DNA from: Chitinophagaceae bacterium DXS
Lineage (GTDB): Bacteria; Bacteroidota; Bacteroidia; Chitinophagales; Chitinophagaceae
Length of the DNA stretch: 41,205 bases
Direction: 5' to 3'
NCBI GenBank assembly: GCA_030345135.1
Contig: CP128386.1
Span: forward strand, 2,402,372-2,443,576
The notes under the pieces are model-generated. The model was not told the origin of the DNA. It searched no databases and was given only the letters and a program-made list of their open reading frames with translations. A program made the position numbers and the translations under genes. Positions 25,063 through 33,760 of the stretch are shown here, one piece after another; position 1 is the first letter of the stretch; each line of letters opens with the position of its first letter.

Positions 25063-26970
25063 ATGAAAAAACTTCTCTTACTCATATCTGTTCTTTTCGG
25101 CATATCATCGTTTGCTCAATATAATCCTGAAAATGTCAATAAAAAAGCGGTTGCAGCCTATAATAGGGGGATTCAGGAACTACAAAATGGTCTTCCGGTA
25201 AAGGATGCGCTACCGTTATTAGAGAAAGCAGTTCAGTTAGACCCAAATTACATGGACGCCTATCTTTCTCTGGCCGGCGGCTACGCGGAGATTAGAGATT
25301 ATTCAAAGTCCGTTGCCAATTACAAAAAAGCAAAAGACATTGACTCCAGCTATTTTAAAATATTCTACCTGCCCTATGCAACCAGCCTTGCTGCATCAGG
25401 TCAGTTTAATGAGGCACTGGATGCGGTGAACCATTTCCTGGAAATACCCAACCTGAACGACCGTAACAAGGCCAATGCTGAATACAAGAAAAAAACTTAT
25501 GAGTTTGCGATAGATTATGCTTCAAAACATCCTGCAGACAACTATGTATTTGCGCCGATTAATTTAGGAGACAGCATAAACACGCCCAGGCATGAGTATT
25601 ATCCCTCCTTCACCATCGACGATAGCATTTTTGTTTTCACACAAAATGGCGGCGGCATTCGTGAGAACTTTATGGAAAGCAGGCTAATGGATAGCGGCTA
25701 TCATAAAGCAAAATTGATTGAAGGCGACATTAACGTAGAACCATCCAAGGGCGCATTGAATATTTCCCAGGATGGTGAATGGTTACTATTTGCAGGAAAC
25801 TTTGCCAGGGGCTTCGGAAATTTTGATCTATACATTTCCTACAATACACCCACTGGTTGGAGCGAACCAACCAATCTGGGTCCTGCCATCAATACGGATT
25901 TTTGGGATAGCTCGCCAAGTTTGAGTCCGGATAAAAACACACTCTATTTCGCCAGTGACAGACCCGGCGGTTATGGAGGCAAGGATTTGTATGTTAGCTA
26001 CAGACAGCCAAACGGAAAATGGTCGCAGGCAGAAAACATGGGGCCGAATATTAACACAAAGGGCGATGAATTGGCGCCATTTATCCATGCCGATAATCAG
26101 ACTTTATATTTTACCAGCAGCGGTCTGCCCGGATACGGCAGCTTCGACATTTTTGTTACACGTAAAGGTGCCGACGGAAAATGGGGCGTACCCGAAAATA
26201 TCGGTTATCCGGTAAATACGGTTGACAACGAAGGCAGTCTTTTCATCGCTTCAGATGGCGTTACCGGTTATTTTGCTGCCGACAGAGCTGACTCGCGTGG
26301 CGGGCTCGATCTGTATAAGTTTAAGCTGAGGGCAGATATTCGTCCTGCAAAAACATTGTACGTGCAGGGTTATGTTACAGACGCAACAACGCAAAAAGGA
26401 ATCCCATGTTCTGTTGATCTGTTTGATGATAAAACACAACAACCGGTAACACATTTGCAAACCGATGAAACAGGGTTTTATTTTGTAACGCTGCCTGTAA
26501 ACAAGGACTATACATTTGTGGTGAACCGCAAAGGATACCTGTTTTACAGCGATGTATTTGCCTTGGCAACCAAGCCTTCTGATAGTACATATAAAAAGAA
26601 TATCAGTCTGCAGCCAATTGCCGTGAACTCTTCTGTCACGCTTAAGAACATCCAGTTTGAAACAAACTCATACAAACTTCAGCCGGTTAGTATTATCGAG
26701 CTGAACAAGCTGGTGCAGTTATTAAAAGACAATGAAACGGTAAAAGTGCAGATCAACGGCCATACAGATAACACCGGTACTCCGGCACAAAACATGCAAC
26801 TATCACTTAACCGTGCTAAAGCCGTTGTTGAATACCTGGTATCAAACGGCATCGATGCCAAACGTCTTGCTGCAAAAGGCTTTGGCGAAACCAAACCTAT
26901 TGCAGACAACAATACCGAGGAAGGCAAAGCTGCGAACAGGAGAACGGAGTTCGTAATAACGTCTATTTAA
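25063..26970 (+). CDS. OmpA-family protein with TPR, PD40 and peptidoglycan-binding domains
   Basis: A 635-residue envelope protein. Order: signal peptide (1-18, SSFA-Q); two or three TPR units (about 25-160, LQNGLPVKDALPLLEKAVQL); WD40-like PD40 beta-propeller blades (about 180-430, with repeated SPDKNTLYFASDRPGGYGGKD-like motifs, quoted in part); a carboxypeptidase-like beta sandwich (about 440-520, VQGYVTDATTQKGIPCSVDL); and an OmpA C-terminal peptidoglycan-binding domain (about 525-635, NGHTDNTGTPAQNMQLSLNR, with the NRRTEF end). It would tether the outer membrane to peptidoglycan. The same architecture is common in Bacteroidota and is sometimes linked to gliding or type IX secretion, but no such genes lie here. 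Confidence 0.93.
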   Translation: MKKLLLLISVLFGISSFAQYNPENVNKKAVAAYNRGIQELQNGLPVKDALPLLEKAVQLDPNYMDAYLSLAGGYAEIRDYSKSVANYKKAKDIDSSYFKIFYLPYATSLAASGQFNEALDAVNHFLEIPNLNDRNKANAEYKKKTYEFAIDYASKHPADNYVFAPINLGDSINTPRHEYYPSFTIDDSIFVFTQNGGGIRENFMESRLMDSGYHKAKLIEGDINVEPSKGALNISQDGEWLLFAGNFARGFGNFDLYISYNTPTGWSEPTNLGPAINTDFWDSSPSLSPDKNTLYFASDRPGGYGGKDLYVSYRQPNGKWSQAENMGPNINTKGDELAPFIHADNQTLYFTSSGLPGYGSFDIFVTRKGADGKWGVPENIGYPVNTVDNEGSLFIASDGVTGYFAADRADSRGGLDLYKFKLRADIRPAKTLYVQGYVTDATTQKGIPCSVDLFDDKTQQPVTHLQTDETGFYFVTLPVNKDYTFVVNRKGYLFYSDVFALATKPSDSTYKKNISLQPIAVNSSVTLKNIQFETNSYKLQPVSIIELNKLVQLLKDNETVKVQINGHTDNTGTPAQNMQLSLNRAKAVVEYLVSNGIDAKRLAAKGFGETKPIADNNTEEGKAANRRTEFVITSI

Positions 26971-27001
26971 TGGACAATTGAAAGTTGACAATTGAAAATG
27001 G
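26971..27001 (+). repeat. ACAATTGAAAATG words after the OmpA-family gene
   Basis: Three tandem words (GGACAATTGAAAGTTGAC and so on) start at the base after the TAA stop. It matches the rlmN and rpsP arrays in family and orientation. Confidence 0.7.
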
Positions 27002-27150
27002 GAGGCAATGGCTGATTTCGGATTTGAGGATGACTGATTTGCAAAGGTGCAGGACGCATTACAAATTCAACCACCAAATATTTCCAATCTCATTTCGTAC
27101 CTACTTATGTGAAAAGTATTTGAGAAGAACTAATTTTTGAACTTATTTGT

Positions 27151-27567
27151 ATGACGGAAACTGAGTCCTTAGAGCTATTAAAATATCATGGCTATAATCA
27201 CGAAGATTTAGAGAATATTAAAACAAAACAAGGATTTCTTGGAATGTTGAGGCCATTTCAAGGCTCGTTATATGAAAAAAATTTCCATGAAGTAATGTCA
27301 ATTTTGAGGACATTAAGCTATCACTTTAGAGATTCTCATATCAACAGACAAGTCATTTCTTCTTTTTGGAGCATTTGCTACTTCACAAGGTCTTGGGCAC
27401 TCGATGAAGGAGGAATGCTGAGAAGAAACAAGCTTTTGAGTAATGAGCAGATTGAGCAATTGTCATCCTGGATTGACTGCATTTCAGCAACCATCAATAA
27501 TCTGCTAAATGATATAGATGTAGATCAAGCCTTTGAATCATATGAACTTTATTTAAAAAAAGGATAA
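27151..27567 (+). CDS. Conserved-looking hypothetical protein, helical, 138 residues
   Basis: I do not recognise the family. The protein is soluble and predicted mainly alpha-helical, with no signal or membrane segment. It is acidic at the start (MTETESLELLKYHGYNHEDL) and rich in Trp, Ser and aromatic residues in the middle (SSFWSICYFTRSWALDEGG). Codon use looks ordinary and the frame is uninterrupted. It is convergent with the DNA polymerase IV gene, and the two stops are separated by only 4 bp, with no terminator between them. An ATG at 27151 is the only reasonable start. Confidence 0.65.
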   Translation: MTETESLELLKYHGYNHEDLENIKTKQGFLGMLRPFQGSLYEKNFHEVMSILRTLSYHFRDSHINRQVISSFWSICYFTRSWALDEGGMLRRNKLLSNEQIEQLSSWIDCISATINNLLNDIDVDQAFESYELYLKKG

Positions 27568-27571
27568 AAAT

Positions 27572-28741
27572 TTAACTCTCCCGGTCGTTGTCGCGAATTG
27601 TCCGGGCTTTTTTGAGAGCACTGCGACCGAATTTATTTTTAACATCATCAATTGCCTTATAGAGATTGGTCTTTTTCTCAGCATCGTCAAACAAACTGCC
27701 TTGAACGGCGTGATTGGTGAGTTCGCTTAACCGCACGCCCAGCAACCTAACGGGGGTGCCTTTGCGATATAGTTTGTGAAAGAGATCTTTTGCAACAACG
27801 ATCAATTCATCATCCCGGAATGTATAGTCGATGGACACCTGGCGGCTCGTGGTTTCAAAATTGGGATAACGTATTTTAACAGTGACGCAACCGGCAAGTT
27901 TTTCATCCTGGCGCAGTTCATACGCTATTTTTTCTGTCAGCCGAACCAATTCACTCAGAAGAAAAGTAACATCTGCGGTATTTTCATGAAAAGTATTTTC
28001 AGAGGAAATGGACTTTGCTTCATGATAAGGCTGCACAATTCCGTCATGCTTTCCATGTGCCTTATGCCAAAGCTCGATGCCATAGTTACCGAAATTAGTT
28101 TCCATGAATTGCTCGGAAGTCTTTACAATGTCCCCGATTGTTAGAATACCGGCAGCCTGTAGTGCGGCGTAGGTTTGCTTACCAACACCTGGGATCTTGC
28201 TGACCTTAAGGGGCGCCAAAAACATTTGTTCCATTCCAGGTTGAACAAAAATGTAGCCATTGGGTTTTGCTTCGTCAGTCGCAATTTTTGCAATCAGCTT
28301 ATTGGTCGCCAAACCAAATGATATTGGTAACTGTGTTTGATCGATGATTTCTTTGCGAAGTTCTATGGTCCACTGATAAGGATCGAAATATTTATCCATT
28401 CCGGTAAGATCAACGTAAAACTCATCTATAGAAGCTTTTTCAAACAAAGGTGCTTTTGCCGCAATAATTTCCGTTACCCAACGGGAATATTTGCTATAGT
28501 CACTCCGTGTTCCCTGTAGCAAAATTGCTTGCGGGCAAAGCTTCATGGCCTGCTTCATCGGCATGGCACTATGAACGCCAAACTTGCGCGCTTCGTAACT
28601 GCAGGTCGTTACAACTCCCCTGTCCCTTGATCCGCCTACAATTACAGGCAATCCTTTCAGCGACGGGTTGTTCAACAACTCAACGCTTACAAAGAAAGAA
28701 TCCAGGTCAAAATGGGCAATATAACGTTGCTTTTTACTCAT
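27572..28741 (-). CDS. dinB: Y-family DNA polymerase IV
   Basis: A 389-residue error-prone translesion polymerase. Catalytic motif I is HFDLDSFFVSVE (first Asp near 12) and motif III is KASIDEFYVDLTG with the SIDE acidic pair. The helix-hairpin-helix thumb is KISKIPGVGKQTYAALQAAGI-like, starting VSKIPGVGKQTY. The little-finger domain ends RLLGVRLSELTNH. A terminal beta-clamp-binding motif may be QGSLFDD, close to the QxSLF type. The start is the ATG at 28741; a TTG three codons upstream is inside the promoter box. A perfect TATCTTTG lies 6 bp before the ATG. Confidence 0.95.
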   Translation of the reverse strand: MSKKQRYIAHFDLDSFFVSVELLNNPSLKGLPVIVGGSRDRGVVTTCSYEARKFGVHSAMPMKQAMKLCPQAILLQGTRSDYSKYSRWVTEIIAAKAPLFEKASIDEFYVDLTGMDKYFDPYQWTIELRKEIIDQTQLPISFGLATNKLIAKIATDEAKPNGYIFVQPGMEQMFLAPLKVSKIPGVGKQTYAALQAAGILTIGDIVKTSEQFMETNFGNYGIELWHKAHGKHDGIVQPYHEAKSISSENTFHENTADVTFLLSELVRLTEKIAYELRQDEKLAGCVTVKIRYPNFETTSRQVSIDYTFRDDELIVVAKDLFHKLYRKGTPVRLLGVRLSELTNHAVQGSLFDDAEKKTNLYKAIDDVKNKFGRSALKKARTIRDNDRES

Positions 28742-28747
28742 GAAATA

Positions 28748-28778
28748 CAAAGATAGCGGTTAGCTATCAGCTGTCAGA
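28748..28778 (-). promoter_or_regulatory. Promoter of dinB, with -33 element inside a TATCAG array
   Basis: On the minus strand, TCTG (28778-28775), 19 bases, then TATCTTTG (28755-28748). The -7 box is perfect and the -33 box has one mismatch. The -33 box and most of the spacer are made of array words (CAGATATCAG family). Confidence 0.45.
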
Positions 28779-29004
28779 TATCAGCTATCAGCTATCAGCC
28801 AGCTGTTTGATTTTAAATAGGTTAATTTCACGCAACGTACGCAAAGAGGCGGCGACGCGGCGAAAAGTTGTACGTTTTTAGTTGTACGTTATACGTTTAA
28901 TAGCTTCGATATTTTACAACTTTGTGCTTCTTTGTGTCCATCGTGTCTTTGTGGTTCAAAAAACCGTGTTTCTCAGTGCCGTCCGTGCCTCCGTGGTTCA
29001 AACA
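28756..29004 (-). repeat. Three stutter families between the FUSC gene and dinB
   Basis: Reading on the minus strand from the FUSC stop: ACCACGGAGGCACGG / ACCACAAAGACACG words (29004-28918), the same family as after the Nudix gene; then ACGTATAACGTACAAC words (28900-28865); then AGCTGATATCTGACAGC-type words (28800-28756) that run into the dinB promoter. No gene is supported in this 255-bp gap. Confidence 0.75.
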
Positions 29005-29005
29005 A

Positions 29006-31255
29006 CTACGCGGCTTTTTCCAGTTTTTTCAATACGTTGATCTCGTCGCGCACAATTGTATTGATGAGCTTAAATTGCTCGGCGATAGTTTTTAGATCTG
29101 ACAGTGCCCGGCGAACAGTCATATCGCCTTCTCCATGACCTGTTTCTACCTCGCGGATCCGCTGTTCCAGCAAATCATTTACCCGGCGCATTACCGGAGA
29201 TTCCAGGCTTTCAGCTTCGGTCAACACAACATCTTTATGCTCAGCAAGCTGAATAGAAAGATCCATTTGATCGCTAACCTTTTCAATCAACGGTTCAAAA
29301 TCTGCCGAAGCATATTTATTCTTCGTCCGTTGCGCATAATAGGAAAGCGATGCTATGTAAGAGGTTAAAATATGATTACTTGCCACCAGCTGGTGGTAGT
29401 ATGACAGATTTTTTTGCTGCGCTTTTGGTTCGGAAAGGATCTTCTGAAAATTATCAGAGAGGTTGGCCAATGCCACAAATGCTTCTTTACGGGCCGGCTT
29501 AAAATCTACAGGTTCGGCGCCAGTGTATAATTTCGTAACCGCATCAAAATACTTTTTATTGGCCTGAAGCATGGCAACAAGATATTGTTCAATCTGCCCG
29601 CGCTCCCAGGAGGGAAATACAAACAGTGCATAAAAGAATGCTATGGCAGATCCGATGGATGTATCAATCATCCTGTCTTTGATCACAGAACTGAAATCAT
29701 TACTGCTTAAAAAGTGAAAGCTTACCAACACGTAAACCGTTATTCCTGCTGTCCCGATAAAATAATTGAGTTTGATAAAACTGTAAGAGAGGATCATTGC
29801 GATGATCATTATGATAGCAAGAGCAGTAGTGTCCTTGATAAAGTACAAAACTACAAAGCCGATAATCACTCCCACAATTGTGCCCAACAAACGATGGATG
29901 TTCCGCTGTCTCGTAAGGCTGTATGCCGGCTTCATGATCGTGATGATGGTCAGCAGGATCCAATAGCCATGACCGATCGGAAACAACAGGGATATAATGT
30001 AACCGGTAAGCATTGCCAACGTTACCCTTAACGCGTGCCTGAAATGATTTGATTTTAAACTAAGGTTCTCCAGGAGTAGCATCGGGTTAATTTCTGTTCG
30101 CTGAACGGCGGCATCCGGCTTTAACTCCGAAACCCATTTGCGTGCAGCTTTTTTATCGTTTTCCGCAAAGCTGCGCAACCGCTTTATTCTTTCGGCAACA
30201 TCCTGTATGCTGTATAAAATTTGTCTGAGCCTGATGAACTTGCTGATATTGGTTGAATTCAATTCCTGTTTTCTTAACGCTACAAATGCATTTACGGCAT
30301 CCTGCACTTTTTCCTCCATTTCTTTCGGTTCGCCTAAAGAAATACCACTTTGCACCGCAAGTCCGATTTCAAACAGTTCTTCGGCCATCGCATCAATGCA
30401 ATCATAGTATTTATTCAGCATGCCCGTATCATCCAGTTCCTTATGAAGCTCTTCATAATCCTGCTGGGATGTCATTACGCTTTCCATCAGGTCCACGCTA
30501 TCCAGGAACATCATCATCAATGACCTGCCGCGCACCGTAGACTCTTCAATAATGCGCCTGGTTTTAAACAGCATTTCGCGCAAGTCTTCCTGGTGCTGGT
30601 GAATCTTTACCTGCAGGCTGATCATCTGGTTGTAGAGCGCGTTATAATTAGGATCCTTTTTATAAAAAAGCGATTTAAGATGAAGGTAGTTGGAGATCTC
30701 TGTAAGACTTTCACCCAACAGTTGCTGTATAAACATGTATGGTCGCAAAGTATTCAGCAACATACTTAACAGCGCATACCATACCCCGCCGATCGAAAAG
30801 TATAAGCATGTCTGCCAGAGGTTCGAACCCTGCATGTGGCCATCCACATTAAAAGTAAATGCAACCAGAGCAATTAAACCGATCGAAGAAACCCTGTTTC
30901 CATATACGCCGATCAGGGAAAAAAACATCCCAAAAACGATAATGCAGATAATGGTTAACGTTGGACTTGTATGAACTATGCCTGTAACCAGCAAAACAAG
31001 CACGTTAATAATGAGACTGGCAATAAGACTATTTCTCCGGTGATGTTCAGGGCCGGGGCTATCTGTAAGGCTCACACACAATGCCCCCAAGGGCAATGCG
31101 ATCATCGTTTGCAACAGGCCAAAACGGTTAAGAATGATTGCAGGAATAATAACGCCTGCGGTGATTCTGACGCCGCTGTATAAATATTGGCTGGTGATAA
31201 ATTTCCGTAGTTCTCTGCTATAATCCAGGCTTTTCAATCCTTTGCTTAATCCCAT
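29006..31255 (-). CDS. FUSC/YccS-type inner-membrane protein
   Basis: A 749-residue inner-membrane protein of the fusaric-acid-resistance/YccS-like superfamily. It has two hydrophobic blocks, each of several membrane spans. The first is near the N-terminus (ITAGVIIPAIILNRFGLLQ, then VLLVTGIVHTSPTLTIICII). The second is in the middle (LAMLTGYIISLLFPIGHGYW, LLGTIVGVIIGFVVLYFI). A large cytoplasmic helical region lies between them and another after them. The start is the ATG at 31255, because the upstream TTG is the -33 element of a well-formed promoter. Its transport function is only inferred; relatives are thought to export organic acids or drugs. It stands alone in its own transcription unit. 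Confidence 0.87.
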   Translation of the reverse strand: MGLSKGLKSLDYSRELRKFITSQYLYSGVRITAGVIIPAIILNRFGLLQTMIALPLGALCVSLTDSPGPEHHRRNSLIASLIINVLVLLVTGIVHTSPTLTIICIIVFGMFFSLIGVYGNRVSSIGLIALVAFTFNVDGHMQGSNLWQTCLYFSIGGVWYALLSMLLNTLRPYMFIQQLLGESLTEISNYLHLKSLFYKKDPNYNALYNQMISLQVKIHQHQEDLREMLFKTRRIIEESTVRGRSLMMMFLDSVDLMESVMTSQQDYEELHKELDDTGMLNKYYDCIDAMAEELFEIGLAVQSGISLGEPKEMEEKVQDAVNAFVALRKQELNSTNISKFIRLRQILYSIQDVAERIKRLRSFAENDKKAARKWVSELKPDAAVQRTEINPMLLLENLSLKSNHFRHALRVTLAMLTGYIISLLFPIGHGYWILLTIITIMKPAYSLTRQRNIHRLLGTIVGVIIGFVVLYFIKDTTALAIIMIIAMILSYSFIKLNYFIGTAGITVYVLVSFHFLSSNDFSSVIKDRMIDTSIGSAIAFFYALFVFPSWERGQIEQYLVAMLQANKKYFDAVTKLYTGAEPVDFKPARKEAFVALANLSDNFQKILSEPKAQQKNLSYYHQLVASNHILTSYIASLSYYAQRTKNKYASADFEPLIEKVSDQMDLSIQLAEHKDVVLTEAESLESPVMRRVNDLLEQRIREVETGHGEGDMTVRRALSDLKTIAEQFKLINTIVRDEINVLKKLEKAA

Positions 31256-31276
31256 ACCAAAAACGTTGAATGTATA

Positions 31277-31306
31277 CGAAGATACAATGTAATATACTTG
31301 AGACAA
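31277..31306 (-). promoter_or_regulatory. Promoter of the FUSC-type gene
   Basis: On the minus strand, CTTG ending at 31304, a 19-base spacer, then TATCTTCG (31284-31277), 21 bp before the ATG at 31255. It has the same spacer and TTCG ending as the rpsP and ilv-leader promoters. Confidence 0.55.
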
Positions 31307-31420
31307 GAATACCGTAAACTGCCTTAAAAATTAAGGGTGATTTGTATTTTTTTTTAACGAGAATTTCATTCGCATTAGTCAAACTTTATATGTAATGTTG
31401 TAATATAAACACCACCCCCA

Positions 31421-31660
31421 ATGGAAATCGAATTAATATTGCCAATGAAAACTCCCGGGTTCGGGGAAGATTTGGTCACAGCAGAAAAAAACTTCATAAA
31501 AAAGGTAATGCCTCTTGCCGACTCTTTTTTCACTTTTGCTAAAGTCAACGAAGTTTTTAACACCGAAAAAAGAAAACGAATTACACGCAAATTTAAACTG
31601 GTCAAAGTGCACAAATCTGATATATTCAGGCCTTTTCAGTTTGTGATATGTAAAAATTAA
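31421..31660 (+). CDS. Possible small protein, 79 residues, unknown
   Basis: A possible basic protein (MEIELILPMKTPGFGEDLVT to HKSDIFRPFQFVICKN) with no recognisable domain. The frame has a plausible codon mix and ATG start, but no promoter or homologue can be cited, and another open frame overlaps it on the minus strand. It lies in the 750-bp divergent/convergent gap between the FUSC gene and the array at 31818. A weak 8-bp hairpin (31660-31687) follows. I rate it less than even odds of being real. Confidence 0.4.
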   Translation: MEIELILPMKTPGFGEDLVTAEKNFIKKVMPLADSFFTFAKVNEVFNTEKRKRITRKFKLVKVHKSDIFRPFQFVICKN

Positions 31661-31817
31661 ACATCTTATAGCAAGCCGCAAGATGTTGTAAAGAAGAACA
31701 ATCATGTTTTTTATAGCAAGAGAATAAAAAGTGTGGTTAGGCAACTTAAAACAACATACTGTAATTTGAAGTTTCTGTATCCCCTGTAAATAATACCAAA
31801 ACTACTTGCGGCTGCTT

Positions 31818-32017
31818 TTTAGTTATACGTTTTAAGTGATACGTTTTAAGTTTTACGTTTTAAGTTTTACGTTATACGTTTATCTGAGCGATAAATCCGC
31901 CCTTCCTACTGTCTTACTTTCTTACCATCTTAAACGTCTTACGGTCTTACGATCTTACTGTCTTACGGTCTTACGATCTTACTGTCTTACTGTCTTACGG
32001 TCTTCTTAAGCTCTTAC
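31818..32017 (-). repeat. Double stutter array: GTAAGA words then ACGTATAACGTAAAAC words
   Basis: Read on the minus strand from the stop of the gene at 32006, about twelve GTAAGACC-type words fill 32017-31905. After some 20 bp, ACGTATAACGT and ACGTAAAACTTAAA words fill 31885-31818. The GTAAGA family is the same, in the same orientation, as after rimM and the DinB-fold gene. Confidence 0.85.
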
Positions 32018-33559
32018 CTTTCTTCCTCCTAAAAACATTTGCCTTCTTATCTGCTGTACGGGCACATTCTGTATTTTACTTTCCAGCCAGGAGATAATAT
32101 CCAGGTACATAAATGATCTTGTCTCAAGCGGATTGTCGTGATATTTTTCAAGCTTTTCTTTTAAAAGTCTGAAAGCGGGAATGATCTGTTTGGCCTGAAG
32201 CGAAAAAGATTTACGAAGGAATTTAAAAATCTCCTCCTCTACCACACTCAAATTTTTCATATTGGCCATGAAGCGATAAACTGATTTAATCAGATATTCG
32301 AGGATACTGTAGTTGCCTAATTCATAGTGTGCAATAAGATGCAGCAGACGTGCATAACATTGAAGATCTGTACGCAGATCAACCTTCCAGTTAATGATCT
32401 TATTCAGGTAATCAATTGCCTTTTCATTGTCACCACTTCCAAAATACAAACACGCTATTTTGTAGTAGAATACAAGAATACGATGTCTGTCCAGATTAAG
32501 CTCATATTCCTTGATTTTCTCTTCAATCACACGCACCAATTCAAGCCCCTGGCTGAAAGTTCCTTCAAGGAAATGCCGGTCAATTTTAGCCGTGTACAAA
32601 TACACAAAAGTTTGAATAAGTATGTTTGTGTTCAAGGCACTATTATGCGAAGAAGCAAAAGCTTCAAACTGTTCAAGTGTTTCATTATAGCGGTCATAAT
32701 TATTCAGCACAAAGTGTGCAGTAAGTAAATTATGAAGACCTTTAATGTATTGTCCGGCCTCAGAAATTTTCATTTGAGGCTCTGCATCAAAGATATCCAC
32801 CCATTTCTGAGCATACCGGTAGAAGGACAACAAATCCTGCATAATGAACGTGTACCAGCAATATGACTGGTACAAATACATTTTTTCATAGAAGCCCATT
32901 TTGGAGATGCTATGCTTGGGAAGGTTAGTTTCAAAAAACAGCTTAATCGCACTAACATCTTTTTCGTCCCTGGCATGTCCCATTTTAATGTACCAGCTAT
33001 ATAACTGAAGCGATAGGTTAGACACCTTCACCAGCAACGAAACATGATCCGTCAGTTCTTTCGCCTCACTAGCCAGTTTCTCCGCACGGTCTTCCATGCT
33101 GCGGGTGATATGGAGGGATTCAATTTTCTTCTCAAACAAAACGGCTTCTAACTGAAAAACAAGTTGATGGGAGCCCTTTGCGTGCTCTTTTATTTTTTCA
33201 AGTGTTTTCAGGCTTTGAAGGTAAAGGCCGCGGTTATATAAAATGCGTGCGTAATCCATCAGTTCATGCAACTGCAAATCAATATTGTCATCATCCTTCA
33301 CCTGCCGCAAACCTGCTAACAACTGTTTGTACAGATATCCTTTTATGTTAGATAGCTGTTGCTTCTTAATGGAAGGATTTTTCTGCAGCAGCAATTCTTC
33401 ATCGTACTCGTCCATTTTATCCAGCGCATCAAACAATTGCACTACTTTCAAATCATCCGTACCTGTCTGGCGTTTAACAAATAGCTTAAAATTCCTCTTA
33501 TCACCTTTGGAAAGAGATTTAACCAACTGAAATAACTCGTCTGTGGTACGTTTAGCCAT
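32006..33559 (-). CDS. Large alpha-helical repeat protein, unknown function
   Basis: A 517-residue soluble protein without signal peptide or membrane segment. It appears helical throughout, with TPR-like pairs in the middle (DYARILYNRGLYLQSLKTLE; ACLYFGSGDNEKAIDYLNKI), suggesting an alpha-solenoid scaffold. The N-terminus (MAKRTTDELFQLVKSLSKGD, KRNFKLFVKRQTG) is basic. I believe similar uncharacterised proteins exist across Chitinophagaceae but cannot name a family. It is divergent from leuA with a 201-bp gap. Its stop codon (TAA, 32006-32008) lies in a GTAAGAGCTTAAG array word, and no intrinsic terminator follows. Confidence 0.8.
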   Translation of the reverse strand: MAKRTTDELFQLVKSLSKGDKRNFKLFVKRQTGTDDLKVVQLFDALDKMDEYDEELLLQKNPSIKKQQLSNIKGYLYKQLLAGLRQVKDDDNIDLQLHELMDYARILYNRGLYLQSLKTLEKIKEHAKGSHQLVFQLEAVLFEKKIESLHITRSMEDRAEKLASEAKELTDHVSLLVKVSNLSLQLYSWYIKMGHARDEKDVSAIKLFFETNLPKHSISKMGFYEKMYLYQSYCWYTFIMQDLLSFYRYAQKWVDIFDAEPQMKISEAGQYIKGLHNLLTAHFVLNNYDRYNETLEQFEAFASSHNSALNTNILIQTFVYLYTAKIDRHFLEGTFSQGLELVRVIEEKIKEYELNLDRHRILVFYYKIACLYFGSGDNEKAIDYLNKIINWKVDLRTDLQCYARLLHLIAHYELGNYSILEYLIKSVYRFMANMKNLSVVEEEIFKFLRKSFSLQAKQIIPAFRLLKEKLEKYHDNPLETRSFMYLDIISWLESKIQNVPVQQIRRQMFLGGRKVRA

Positions 33560-33649
33560 CGTAAATAAACTGTTTAAGAATCCTTGCCAGATAAGGGTTT
33601 CAACTATATTAAGACCCGTTATCTACCGTAAAACCTGCATAAATATGGT

Positions 33650-33680
33650 TTTATTTAAGCGCAATCTGCAAATATATTTG
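33650..33680 (+). promoter_or_regulatory. Candidate promoter of the leu operon
   Basis: TTTA (33650-33653), 19 bases, then a perfect TATATTTG (33673-33680). Transcription would begin around 33686, at the foot of the terminator hairpin described next, about 75 bp before the leuA ATG. Confidence 0.5.
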
Positions 33681-33684
33681 AACA

Positions 33685-33745
33685 ATGCAGGCTGATTTAA
33701 GTTTATGGCAGGCAACCAAAATTAAACAGTCTGCATAATTTTTTT
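33685..33745 (+). promoter_or_regulatory. Terminator hairpin in the leuA leader, candidate attenuator
   Basis: Bases 33685-33700 pair with 33722-33736 in 15 pairs (one G-U, one bulged A) around a 21-base loop, followed directly by seven T (33739-33745). The hairpin lies between the candidate promoter and leuA, where no other plus-strand gene ends, so it should act as a regulatory terminator. A 17-codon open frame (33685-33738) spans it and has two TTA Leu codons in the distal part of the left arm and start of the loop. That frame is only weakly Leu-rich, and its ATG may lie at or before the transcription start. Confidence 0.5.
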
Positions 33746-33760
33746 ATCTAAAACATTCAT

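Noticed and set aside
30815-30832. GAGGTTCGAACCCTGC, similar to a tRNA T-arm
   Set aside because: It lies inside the FUSC-type coding sequence, and no matching acceptor stem, D-arm or anticodon arm can be placed around it.
31433-31744. A 103-residue minus-strand open frame
   Set aside because: It overlaps the slightly better plus-strand candidate at 31421, is rich in Phe/Tyr/Cys and has no family resemblance; neither frame is certain.
33704-33724. Leader peptide MAGNQN before leuA
   Set aside because: It has no leucine codon and only six codons, so it gives no basis for sensing leucine.
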